A program made the translations under genes and the position numbers. From NCBI GenBank assembly GCA_963662175.1, contig OY759227.1, positions 9,022,501 through 9,086,500 on the forward strand: a stretch of 64,000 nucleotides of DNA, written 5' to 3'. The notes beneath the pieces were generated by a model, which saw nothing but the letters and a program-made list of their open reading frames with translations, was not told where the DNA came from and did no database searches. The first letter of the stretch is position 1; every line of letters begins with the position of its first letter. Positions 30,722-40,269 of this stretch are shown here, in pieces. Source of the DNA: Aradus depressus (Eukaryota > Arthropoda > Insecta > Hemiptera > Aradidae).

Positions 30722-31459
30722 ATGAAACAAAAGATAGGAGGCAGTGTAGTAAACGCCCTAATCAACAAGCTACCATTTGAAGCACACATTCCAGGATATA
30801 ATTATTGTGGACCCGGTACTAAGTTACAAGATCGCTTAGCTCGAGGTGATACGGGTATTAATCCATTAGACGAAGCCTGTCGTGAACACGATATTTCCTA
30901 TTCAAAAACTAATAATTTATCTCAGAGACACGCAGCAGACAGAATCTTAGCAGATAAAGCTTGGGAGAGAGTCAGATCTAAGGACGCAAAGTGGGGGGAG
31001 AAGACAGCTGCTTGGACTATAACAAATACCATGAAGGCTAAAGTCAAAATGGAGTCTGGACTACGAGGATCCTTTGGTAAACTTATAAAAGCTGCACGAG
31101 TAGGTCGTCATTTACCTATTGATAGGGCTTCTGCTTTATCATTGAAAAAAGCAAAACGATATTTGCAAAAATGGAAAATTACAAAAACCCCGAGGATGCT
31201 CCCTTTGCCTAAAACCGGTGGGGTATTACCATTTCTCATATCACTATTTGCAGGATTATCTGCTCTCGGTAGCTTAGCAGGTGGTGCGTCAGCTATAGCA
31301 AAAACTGTAAACGATGTCCAAAATGCAAAGGCTAAATTGGAAGAGATGAAAATACATAATAGGACAATTGAAGGACAAAAAATAGGTCAAGGACTTTACG
31401 TAAGACCATCCAGAAACGGATACGGATTATACGTGAGACCATATAAAAATCAGATGTGA
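30722..31459 (+). CDS. Phospholipase A2-domain protein (parvovirus VP1-type)
   Basis: 245 residues. Residues ~23-60 hold a PLA2 core: the calcium loop in YNYCGPGTKLQDRL, then NPLDEACREHDISYSKT with the catalytic His-Asp pair. In parvoviruses the same domain on a capsid protein breaches the endosomal membrane at entry, and Mavericks of arthropods carry a related protein; a virion role here is inferred. Residues ~140-160 include KKAKRYLQKWK, and a hydrophobic segment LPFLISLFAGLSALGSLAG (residues ~165-190) could interact with membranes. The C-terminus repeats YVRPSRNGYG/LYVRPYKN. The frame is intact and ends in TGA, after which the protease reading continues in the same frame. Partial second copy at 39239-39604. 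Confidence 0.85.
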   Translation: MKQKIGGSVVNALINKLPFEAHIPGYNYCGPGTKLQDRLARGDTGINPLDEACREHDISYSKTNNLSQRHAADRILADKAWERVRSKDAKWGEKTAAWTITNTMKAKVKMESGLRGSFGKLIKAARVGRHLPIDRASALSLKKAKRYLQKWKITKTPRMLPLPKTGGVLPFLISLFAGLSALGSLAGGASAIAKTVNDVQNAKAKLEEMKIHNRTIEGQKIGQGLYVRPSRNGYGLYVRPYKNQM

Positions 31460-31745
31460 CTTCCAAATAGCGCACTTACAAATGTAGATCTTGAAAAATA
31501 TGCTAAAAACTTGTGTCATTTCAGAGGTGTCTTTATGAAGGACACCTTACCGAGGACACCAAAAAAATATGAATCGGGCATTGTGAACCTTAACAGAGTC
31601 AGTGAACCCGGCTCACATTGGGTCTGCTATGTAAAGCGTGACAATAAAATAAAGTATTTCGACTCGTATGGTTAGGTTGGAACACTCCATATTGTGGACA
31701 CTTATATATTCAGTTCCTTTATAATGAAAACTTGGTTAGTCTTAG
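31460..31745 (+). pseudogene. Adenovirus-type cysteine protease, copy A (internal deletion)
   Basis: In frame with and directly after the PLA2 stop: LPNSALTNVDLEKYAKNL, HFRGVFMKDTLPR, then the catalytic His motif GSHWVCY and the acidic residue in YFDSYG. About 80 bp present in copy B are missing here at 31673, replaced by ggttagg, and the frame is lost. The catalytic Cys motif is still readable after the deletion as PYCGHL in another frame. Such proteases mature the capsid in adenoviruses and Mavericks. There is no ATG between the PLA2 stop and the Met of FMKDT, so the original start is unclear. Confidence 0.75.
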
Positions 31746-31753
31746 ATGCAGTC

Positions 31754-32466
31754 ATGAGTTATACCTTTACCCTTACGGGCACTGAGAACGTATTAAGTGC
31801 AGACATTTTTCCTACAATAGACCTATCAAATGGAGAGTACTCGATTGGGTTTTAAGTTTTACATCATATAATTATATTCCCAACATTATTGATGGTGAGA
31901 ATGATATGTTTTATTTTGGTGATGAAAAAATTAAAATACCGATGGGGACATATGAGTTGGAAGCACTTGGGGATTATTTGCAAGAACAGATGATGTTTAG
32001 AAGGAAAGTCGATCATGTTATAATCCGAGCTAATAATAATACATTAAAATCAGAATTACAGTGTACAAAAACTGTATATTTTAATAGAAAAAATTCTGTT
32101 AGACCCTTATTGGGATGGGATGACAGCTTGGATGAAGATAAGCGTACTTTACACCCCGGAGATGGCTATCATACCTCACCCGGGATCGTAAACATGGTTC
32201 AAGTCAATACAATTGCTATTGAATGTAATATAGTTTACGGTGCATATCGAAATGGAAAACCAATTCACACATTGTATGAATTCTATCCAACTGTCGAGGC
32301 AGGGTACAAAATTGTCGAAACACCATCATCCATTGTATATTTGGGGGTTAGCACAAAATCCGTTGACAACATTACATTACGGATAGTAGACCAAGACGGT
32401 CATCCAATCAACTTTAGAAACGAAACTATAACGATACACCTACATATAAAGAAGAATGGCGATTGA
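31754..32466 (+). pseudogene. Penton-like minor capsid protein, copy A (frameshifted near the start)
   Basis: Begins MSYTFTLTGTENVLSADIFP and SNGEYSIGF, then a stop and frameshift around 31853-31900. It continues open from 31906: FYFGDEKIKIPMGTYELEAL, YLQEQMMFRRK, NNTLKSELQC, RPLLGWDD, IVNMVQVNTIAIECNIVYGA, HTLYEFYPTVEAGYKIVE and ITIHLHIKKNGD. The layout (about 230 residues, beta-rich, 'P.G.YE...L', 'LLG', 'LYEF.P....GYKI.E.P') matches the single-jelly-roll penton of Mavericks/adintoviruses as I remember it. Copy B at 39973 has the start region intact but loses the rest. The last four codons overlap the 46-aa gene. Confidence 0.7.
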
Positions 32467-32596
32467 CTTTAGACCACGGTATATAAGTATTCGACTACAT
32501 CCAAGACCAATTAGTACGAGACCGTACATGAGACACTTGACACCAGGCAACATTCGATTTTTGAAAAGTTTAGGCTTGAAAGTGAAACGACAATGA
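32456..32596 (+). CDS. 46-aa Arg-rich basic protein (candidate core/capsid-associated peptide)
   Basis: An intact short ORF missed by length cut-offs. It starts MAIDFRPRYISIRLHPRPIS, includes TRPYMRHLTPGNIRFLKSLG and ends LKVKRQ. It overlaps the end of the penton-like gene by 11 bases and its stop overlaps the capsid ATG (atga at 32593-32596), so the three genes form a tightly packed cluster. About a quarter of the residues are Arg/Lys/His. From memory, adintoviruses and Mavericks have small basic proteins ending in a 'LT..N..FL.SLG.KV' motif, comparable in place and charge to adenovirus core peptides; function is inferred. In copy B this region is deleted. Confidence 0.6.
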   Translation: MAIDFRPRYISIRLHPRPISTRPYMRHLTPGNIRFLKSLGLKVKRQ

Positions 32597-33356
32597 ATGA
32601 CATTTTAGATATTACAGAGGACGTTCGGTTTGATGATAGTATCACACAGCTACAGTTCCACACATACAACCCATTTAATTCTACAAATTTAAAGAATTCT
32701 GATGAGATTCGAATCCCTATTCACCAGCAAGATTTGTATATATTACCATGTGCTAGTTATCTTTATTTGGAAGGCTCTATTCAGAAGGAGGATGCTGATA
32801 AAAGAATGACTACATCGAGTGCAAAATTGTCAAATAATGCCTTTGCATTTATGTTTGATGAAATTCGCTATGAATTGAATGGAGTGGAAATTGATAAAGT
32901 CCGAAATCCAGGAATTGTGAGTATTCTAAAAGGGTATGTGTCTTTATCGCCTAACCAAGTGAGTGGGTTAGGCACCAGTCAATTTGACGCTTGTACTTGT
33001 CCAATGTTAAACTATTTTTGAATAGTGAAATGTTCCCATACGATGATTTAAACCTTGATTTCAATAAGGGTCGATATGCTGTTCTCTATGATATGTACCA
33101 AAGATTTCAAATGAGATACTATGCTAAGGATCATAGTGAACCCCTACTGTCGAGAAAGGACTTTGGTGAAATCGCCCCCATGATAGTTCTTGATGTATCA
33201 CGTCAGGAAGACACATTGAAGGTAGCTACGGTCGACATTCGTCTAGATCTTCATGCAACCCAACCGTTTCCATCTCACATTCGAGCTTACTGCCTTTTAA
33301 TTCACGATAAATTAATTGAATTGAATCCTCTGAGCGGTCTTGTAAGGAAGCTATAA
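32593..33356 (+). pseudogene. Major capsid protein (double-jelly-roll, hexon-like), internally deleted
   Basis: The N-terminal part reads MNDILDITEDVRFDDSITQL, EIRIPIHQQDLYILPCASYL, FMFDEIRYELNGVEIDKVRN and ILKGYV. The C-terminal part reads LNSEMFPYDDLNLDFNKGRY, FGEIAPMIVLDVSRQE, ATVDIRLDLHATQPFP, AYCLLIHDKLIELNPLSGLV. Such Maverick capsids usually have roughly 400-450 residues; here only about 255 are encoded, because the middle is missing at about 32965-32985 (the joint reads SGLGTSQFDACT), and a frameshift follows near 33010. A virion could not be built from this copy. It is preceded, with overlap, by the basic 46-aa gene. Confidence 0.8.
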
Positions 33357-33406
33357 AATGAGTGTGTATAAGGTGAGGATCATCATTAGATTTTTAACCC
33401 TCAAAC

Positions 33407-34336
33407 ATGGAACATCAGTTCGCGATTGTGGATTTTCAAGGTTTTCAAGGGGAAGGTGGCTTTATTGTGAAGGAGTTGACAGTTCTCACAAACAGTCAGT
33501 CACTCCACTGGTTTTTTCTCCCTCCTCAAAATGTTGATGAATCTGATAGTCGTGTGAATCTATGAGTTAAAAAACACATTCACAATATTCCATGGTGCTA
33601 TGGAGATACAGAATATTTACGTCTGGAAGAACTCTTATGTACTTCAACTGCTTCATGTAAATTTATTGGGCGAAAGGACTAGAAAAATGTACATTTCTTT
33701 AAAATATTGTTAAAAAGCCAGTTTATGATCTGCTCGACTATGGCTGTCCGTATTTGAAAAAGTTACCCCAACATGAGACTACCTGTCATTTTCATGGAGG
33801 AACCTCTTATACTTGTTCATTTAATCAAGCCTTCAAGTTGAAGGAGTGGATAAGTAAACACTCATCCAAGACAGATTTGTACAATGAAGAGGTTCGCCAA
33901 AAAACCTTTCATAAATCTAATAAAGTGTTGGCATTTCATGGCTTTGTGAGACATTTGAATAACACTGCTATGTGTGTATATTGCAAGATAAAATGTGATA
34001 TAGATCAAACAGTATGCCCACACATGTACCATAAAAGACACAGCCCCCGATGATACTGGTTTAGTCAGTGCTAAAATGGATCAAGCTTTGGAAAAACTTT
34101 CTCAAACTAATATCTGGAATATGGATCCAGTACATCTTCAAAACTTACCACCTGCATTACTGCTTCATCTCTATGACTATGCAATTGAATATTTATGGGA
34201 CAACCTACCTGAAGAGTGGCGTGAGGATCCAAGATTCCAATTGTGTCGTCGATGCAACCATCACTTCAATACATCTCATGATCAAATCGATGGTCCACCA
34301 CCGATGAAGAAAAATTGTACTTATTGTGTAAAATAA
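33407..34336 (+). pseudogene. Maverick-associated gene of unknown function (possible exonuclease-like fold plus Cys motif), broken
   Basis: Starts MEHQFAIVDFQGFQGEGGFI, VKELTVL, then SLHWFFLPP; an in-frame TGA near 33565 and frameshifts follow. Later parts are LDYGCPYLKKLPQHETTCHF, CSFNQAFKLKEWI and, after a frameshift near 34047, IWNMDPVHLQNLPPALLLHL, YDYAIEYLWDNLPEEWREDP, CRRCNHHF and the end GPPPMKKNCTYC. I remember proteins with all these blocks in this order in arthropod genomes, so I treat the three pieces as one gene of about 310 codons. The start (VD.QGF....FIVKEL) resembles the first motif of DnaQ-type exonucleases, with Gln in place of the usual Glu; this is a guess. The Cys pairs at the end could bind zinc. 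Confidence 0.5.
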
Positions 34337-34444
34337 TGCTGATAATAAATTTAAATTCAACCATATTTTTTTTCTTTTTTTTTAAAAACCCTCAAAAGTT
34401 GTAAAAATAATAGGAAATAAGAAAAACAACAAATATGAGTATGA

Positions 34445-34993
34445 TCATTTATTCATAAATAATGCATACATTTCATTCCAGTCTACAGTGTTTAAATTCA
34501 CTATAGACTCTTCAGTTGATGTTGGTAATGAAAAAAATTCAAAGCATTTTGATATTACTGATAGTAAAAGTTTTAAAGAATAGTCTATTTTCTCACAAGA
34601 CTTGAGCATAAATATCACTTCACTTTTATTGAGCTTGATTTCTGGCTGAGACGACACCGACATGTAAGGAGAAGGACTATTCAGACACATTGTGACCCAA
34701 GGGTATGGATTTGATCTACTCACACTTCGGTTTCTTCCAGTGAGTCCAAATTTGAATACTATGTTGCGTATTCGAAGTGAGTCTTGGAGAGGTCTTTTTC
34801 TTCCTTTGGGGTTGATGTAGTTTTGAATAGGTCCTATGTTGGTGGAGAGTCCTGTCCAATCTGCCGTGTCCAAATAAATTGATACCTTCTTGTGGCAAAA
34901 TACCACTACTGGTGACTGGTTGAGAAGTCCTACCTTGATGACCTTGGTCTTGGACTTGTTGAGAGCAAACTCTGTTACTAGATACAACTCCAT
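34445..34993 (-). CDS. Maverick-associated protein of unknown function (182 aa)
   Basis: Intact ORF starting MELYLVTEFALNKSKTKVIK and including VVVFCHKKVSIYLDTADWTG, RIRNIVFKFGLTGRNRS, WVTMCLN, VIFMLKSCEKIDYSLKLLLS and the end LNTVDWNEMYALFM. No known fold is recognised. A decayed homologue of its last ~35 codons lies in the second Maverick relic at 60898-61014 (LNIVDWNDMYALFMIN), also next to PolB and integrase pieces, so it is a regular part of this element family rather than a chance ORF. It is convergent with the preceding gene and divergent from PolB. Confidence 0.6.
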   Translation of the reverse strand: MELYLVTEFALNKSKTKVIKVGLLNQSPVVVFCHKKVSIYLDTADWTGLSTNIGPIQNYINPKGRKRPLQDSLRIRNIVFKFGLTGRNRSVSRSNPYPWVTMCLNSPSPYMSVSSQPEIKLNKSEVIFMLKSCEKIDYSLKLLLSVISKCFEFFSLPTSTEESIVNLNTVDWNEMYALFMNK

Positions 34994-35173
34994 TGCGACA
35001 ACTGGTCTCTCTACATTTTTTTCACTTCATATCATCTTCTTACCCCCACCTAGTTCCCCCCTCTGGTCTTTTTAAAAACCTGTTTTCATGAGCGGGTTCA
35101 CAATCTTCTCTCACAATTGTTTTTGTTTTCTTTTGATTATGTATAGGCAGACTCCTCCTTGGACTATTGCAAC

Positions 35174-38025
35174 ATGTTCAAGTGTACAAAGTGTGACACC
35201 ATTTTTCCATCTTGGAAAAAACGCAATGTTCATCAGTTCAACTGCAAGAGAAATATCGACGAGATATTGGATGTAGAACCACCAAGGAAAAAAATATTTT
35301 CATGTTCATCTTGCGGAGGACGGTTTGAAAACGATTATCACGGACAACGACATGAATCAGTATGTCATGGGGAATATTCATCCTCAAAGGAACCGACCAA
35401 GGACGCATTATTAGCTCTGGTGCCTTCTGATAATATTGTACAATATGAAAGTGCCTTTGCTAGTCGTTTGGAATCCTATTTTATTCGCTCAAACAAATGC
35501 AATGATTTGACATGTTTCTTACTGGATGTGAAACCAAAATTAATACACAAAGTATCCAACATACTACAAATGAAATCTGCAATAAAAATTAATTTGATGG
35601 TTGAATGCTTATTTGAATATGCTCTTGGTGAGAGGACAGATCGAGCTTTTAAGACTATGAATGAACCAGTTTTTCGAGCAACAAATCTTGAAAAATTCTT
35701 TGACAATGCATTTGAAAAAATACACTCGGAGGTGGAAAATAGTGCATTGAAAGGAAGTGGGTGGAAAATATTAGCCGTAGACGGAATTCATCTACGGGTG
35801 AATAGATATGATCCACTACGTGCTTCTACATACATACCATTGCCAGCTAGTCTTGAAAATAAAAAGGCCTGTGTAAATGTTCGAAATAGTGACGAGAAAT
35901 GTTTTGCATATTCAATCTTAGCAAAATTTGTGACATTGAATTATAATCGCCCACAGGAATATACTGATCTATTCAGTTTATATGATTTTTTCATGTGTTT
36001 TGGTTCCAGTCGCTCTAACGGATATTTCAAAATTTGAAAAAGTGAACAATATGTCTGTAAATGTATTTGGAGTTGATGAAAACGATAAAATATACCCCCT
36101 CAAGGTTGCAGCAGAAGAAAAATCAGATCACCGGGACATCCTCCTTTTGGACAATGAAAATAAACAACACTATGTCTACATAAAAAACTTTAATCGGTTG
36201 GTGGGTCGTCAATTACGAAAATCTTCTCGACGAAAATTTTACATCTGTAAAAGATGCTTCATAACTTTTGAAGAAAGAAGTGGTGGATCTGACATGCTGG
36301 AGATGCATAAAATGTATTGTAAAGATCAGAAGACTGTACGAGTTGAATTACCATCTGATCCGATAGTGACATTTTCAAATGTTGAGCGTCATCACAGATT
36401 TCCCTGCCTTATTTATGCAGATTTTGAATCTATCTTGGAACCTATTGCTGGTACATGTTCCCATGTCGTTTTGTACATATGTGAAAAGTTCTTCGGGTCT
36501 TCCACCTATCTCTACAGCTCCGTATTTGTATAGAGGACCTGATGCAGCCGGAGTTTTTATAGAACATATCATCGAATTGAGTAAAGCTATATCAGCTGTC
36601 TACAATGATAACCCCGTGGATATTAATATGAATTCGGATCAAGAAACCCAGTCGGGATTTAGCAACTACATGTTACCTCTGTGATAATGAATTCACAGAG
36701 TCGAATTGTAAAGTACGTGATCATTGTTATCTCACTGGGGATTACAGAGGTGCAGCATGCAATAGTTGTAATTTGAAATGTTGTATTCCTAAATGTATTC
36801 CAATTATTTTTCACAATCTCACAAACTATGATTCAAAATTTATAATTAGACAGCTGAGTAATAAAAAATGTGGGAGAGTTACAATTATACCACACACTCA
36901 GGAAAAGTTTATATCATTTTCAGTTAAGATTGACAACATTTGGATGAGGTTTATTGATTCTTTTCGTTTTATGGCCTCTAGCTTGGATCAGCTTGCTCTA
37001 AATTTACCATCTGATGCATTTTTGGAAACATCACGTTTCTTTCCGACTGAGCATATGTCTCTCATGACCCGAAAAGGTGTGTTTCCGTATGATTATGTAG
37101 ATTCTATGAAGAAACTGGATGAGACCCAATTACCAACAGAGGAAGCATCTTTCAATTCGTTAACACAATCACATATTGATGAGGAAGATTATAAACATGC
37201 TCAGACCGTCTGGAAAACATTTCAATATACTACGTTGGGCACGTACAGCGATATCTATTTAAAATCAGATGTTTTAATTTTATCGGATACGTTTGAATCA
37301 TTTCGAAATATGACTATGACAAACTATGGAGTTGATGCAGCCCACTACTATACGACACCAGGACTCTCCTTTAGAGAATTATCTATGACGAGGAACTAGC
37401 AGCGGTTGTAATGGCCAAGACAAAAATATACTTTAGTAAGCTGATTTATGAGGGTATGTGTATACTCGATTTGTCCAAGGAACTCATGTACAGATTTCAT
37501 TATGATTTAATGTTGCCTAGATACGGAAAGGAAAGATTAAAATTAATGTATTGTGATACTGACTCTCTCATCTATCATGTGATAACACAAGACCTCTACA
37601 CAGATATGCATTCAATGCTGGATCATTTCGACACGTCCAATTATCCTCCAGACCATGTGCTATTTTCACTCATTAATAAGCAGGTAATTGGAAAATTCAA
37701 GGATGAAGTATATGGAGAAATTATAGAAAAGTTTATTGCATTACGAGCAAAGGTGTATGCATTTTCCATTGCCTTCAAGAAAATTGTAAAAAAGGCGAAA
37801 GGTGTATCACGTGCTTCACTGAGACATTTTATTTCTTTGGAAGATTATGAAAGGACATTATTTGATTCTACATTAATGTTGACATCCATGAGAAGTATAA
37901 GATTATACAAGCATATACTGTACACCATCGATCAAAATAAATTGGCACTAAATCCATTTGATGACAAGCGACACATTTTTGAAGATGGCATATCTAATCA
38001 TGCACATGGTCATTTTTTAAACTAA
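35174..38025 (+). pseudogene. Protein-primed DNA polymerase B, copy A (deleted palm, several frameshifts)
   Basis: The replicase of the element. I start it at MFKCTKCDTIFPSW (35174), because the two C2H2-like fingers (CTKC...; CSSCGGRFENDYHGQRHESV) are usual at the start of arthropod Maverick PolB. Exonuclease motif I is LIYADFESIL (~36412) and motif II NLTNYDSKFII (~36820). Then come FPYDYVDSMKKLDETQLPTE, YSDIYLKSDVLILSDTF and TPGLSF, followed by a deletion of about 726 bp relative to copy B (joint at ~37376) that removes catalytic motifs A and B. Motif C, YCDTDSLIY, remains at ~37549, then KKAKGVSRASLRHF. Frameshifts lie near 36000, 36470-36680 and 37395. Confidence 0.9.
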
Positions 38026-38339
38026 TTCAATTTTCCCATTCTAACTCGAGAATTATCATCTTGTGAATTATCTACTAAGTGGACCCCGAATCACTAGAAG
38101 AATTTCAAGATTGTATAAAAATGATATGCAGATACATATGATGAAGAAAATGTGTAATGTTCATTCTGACCCCTAAATTTCCTCTGCCATCGGAGGTCCA
38201 CATTTCATCCCACCTTTCTTATCCACCTCATAACTTCCTCAAATGTGCTTTCGCTTTGACGTAGCGAGGAGGCTTAATTAATTTATATGATCAAGAACTA
38301 AGAGAGCACTATTTTCTTTTTTTAAATTTTATGTCTAAT

Positions 38340-38875
38340 TTTTTTTTTGTTTCAGAACTGTCCACATGATCGAGGGAGCTGAGAATAATTCACTAATTTT
38401 TTTTCTGTTTATTGTTCCAGTTATGCCGCCGCCATCAAGCCTTCTTGAGGAGGCTTCAAGGTTTGCCCGTCCCCTACGTCAGGGAGGTGGCGGAACTCCC
38501 GCTAGGCTAATCATTCGTCATAAAATGCTTCGGAACGTTGGGAAAAAAAATACGGTTGTCCTCATAGTGAGGGGGAACACTTGGGAGATGCGACTCCCAG
38601 AAAAATATAATGATGTCATAGATGACATCCTTTACTGGGAGTCGCCTGAATATGGGTTTTCCCTCACATATTAGGGCAGGGTAGGAGGAGAGGAGAAGAT
38701 AATTTTTAAGTATGATTTTAAATATATCCATTAACACACATAAATTTAATTTTAATTTTTGTATTTATTCTTCTTTTTTTTCTGTTACAGAGAAAACCCC
38801 GACTTCGAGCCCCCAAAATATTATTATGACGCCCCTCATGCTGACGAAGAGGATGAATTTTGGGAGTGACGGTGC
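38340..38875 (+). CDS. Small spliced Maverick gene, copy A (hypothetical)
   Basis: A short gene-like region after PolB, repeated in copy B at 42600-43120. Apparent splice acceptors (ttttgtttcag before 38356; ttgttccag before 38421; ttctgttacag before 38791) and a donor-like gtagga near 38685 outline exons. One frame reads TVVLIVRGNTWEMRLPEKYN, ILYWESPEYGFSLTY. Copy B has the same peptide with mostly conservative changes, which argues for coding. A last exon could read ENPDFEPPK...DAPHADEED, acidic in both copies. The first exon can also be read as LCRRHQAFLRRLQ in another frame, conserved as well. No known family. The exon structure is a hypothesis. Confidence 0.35.
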
Positions 38876-38939
38876 ACAAATTATTATTAATTTCCAAATA
38901 AATTTTTTTTATTTTTTTCTATATATTTTTTTCATTGAA

Positions 38940-39235
38940 TTCCTACCTCACTGAATATTATGATATGCAAATCTTGGTGTGGTCTAGACCAAGGTCGACG
39001 GGATTGATGACTCACTGAAGGTAGAATAACCTCTCGTCGTCTGTTTACATACAAGGTTGAATGACCTCTCAGAGGCTAGCGATTCACTGAGATACCAAAA
39101 TAAATATATAAATTACATCTTATTAAGAAACATTTGACACACTCACTGAAGGTTGAATGACGTCTGTTTACATACAAGGTTGAATGACCTCTCAGACGCT
39201 AGGGATTTTTTTTTTTTGAGTCACTGAGATAGCAA
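38940..39235. repeat. Two internal remnants of the Maverick right subterminal region
   Basis: The sequence gaatattatgatatgcaaat through tcactgagata occurs here, and the part from ctcactgaaggt to cactgagata is repeated again at 39139-39235. The same block ends the element at 54085-54270. Each copy stops a few bases into the terminal repeat (cactgagatancaaa), and the second is joined directly to ggggatcctttggtaaac of the PLA2 gene. This marks the seam of the tandem duplication. Confidence 0.8.
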
Positions 39236-39238
39236 AGG

Positions 39239-39604
39239 GGATCCTTTGGTAAACTTATAAAAGCTGCACGAGTAGGTCATCATTTACCTATTGATAAGGC
39301 TTCTGATTTATCATTGAAAAAAGCAAAACGGTATTTGCAAAAACCCCGAGGATGCTCCCTTAGCCTAAAACCACTGGAGTATTACCATTTCTCGTATCAC
39401 TATTTGCAGGATTATCTGCTCTCGGTAGCTTAGCAGGTGGTGCGTCAGCTATACCAAAAACTGTAAGCGATGTCGTGTAAGTTGAAAGAGATGAAAATAC
39501 ATAATAGGACAATTGAAGGACAAAAACTAGGTCTAGGCGTTTACGTAAGACCATACAGAAACGGATACGGATTATACGTGAGACCGTATAAAAATCAGAT
39601 GTGA
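39239..39604 (+). pseudogene. PLA2-protein gene, copy B (3' part only)
   Basis: Matches 31066-31459, beginning in the middle of the gene (GSFGKLIKAARVG). The catalytic PLA2 core is absent. Small deletions (for example 12 bp near 39342 and a shift near 39475) break the frame. It ends with the same ATG-TGA as copy A and leads in frame into the protease. Confidence 0.8.
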
Positions 39605-39958
39605 CTTCCAAATAGCGCACTTACAAATGTAGATCTTGAAAAATATGCTAAAAACTTGTGTCATTTCAGAGGTGTCTTTATGAAGGACACCTTACCGAGG
39701 ACACCAAAAAAATATGAATCGGGCATAGTGAACCTTAATAGAGTCAGTGAACCCGGCTCACATTGGGTCTGCTATGTAAAGCGTGACAATAAAATAAAGT
39801 ATTTCGACACGTATAGTAATCTACCACCTCCATTCGAAATACTCAAATACCTGAAAGGATGCTCAATTGAATACAATCGAAACCGGTATCAGGATTGGAA
39901 CACTCCATATTTTGGACACTTATGTATTCAGTTCCTTTATAACGAAAACTTGTGTTAG
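39605..39958 (+). pseudogene. Adenovirus-type protease, copy B (catalytic Cys lost)
   Basis: Nearly complete: LPNSALTNVDLEKYAKNLCH, FMKDTLPRTPKKYESG, GSHWVCYVKRD (catalytic His), KYFDTYSNLPPPFEIL (acidic residue), then QDWNTPYFGHLCIQFLYNEN. In this family the nucleophile is the Cys of the 'CGHLC' motif; copy A reads YCGHL (tgt) at that position while copy B has ttt, Phe. The protein would thus be inactive even though the frame is open. No ATG opens the conserved N-terminus; the frame is continuous with PLA2 across one TGA. Confidence 0.8.
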
Positions 39959-39972
39959 TCTTAGATGCAGTC

Positions 39973-40269
39973 ATGAGTTATACCTTTACCCTTACGGGCA
40001 CTGAGAACGTATTAAGTGCGTACATTTTTCCTACAATAGACCTTTCAAATGGAGAGTACTCGATTGGGCTTTTACGTTTACAGCATATAATTCTATATCC
40101 AACATTATTGAGGGTGAGAATGATGTTTTATTTTGGTGATGAAAAAATTAAAATACCGACGGGAACATATGAGTTGGAAGCACTTAAAGATTATTTACAA
40201 GAACAGATGATGTTTAGGAGGAAAGGTGATCATGTTATTATCCGAGCTAATAATAATACATTAAAATCA
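39973..40269 (+). pseudogene. Penton-like protein, copy B, truncated and fused to PolB
   Basis: Reads MSYTFTLTGTENVLSAYIFP, NGEYSIGLLRLQ, MFYFGDEKIKIPTGTYELEA and NNTLKSG, then runs in frame into PolB (DYRGAACNSC). The joint at about 40269 lies between the penton position equivalent to 32050 and the PolB position equivalent to 36741; both parents have attacag close to the breakpoint, which suggests a microhomology-type deletion. Basic peptide, capsid and the other late genes are missing from copy B. Confidence 0.8.
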
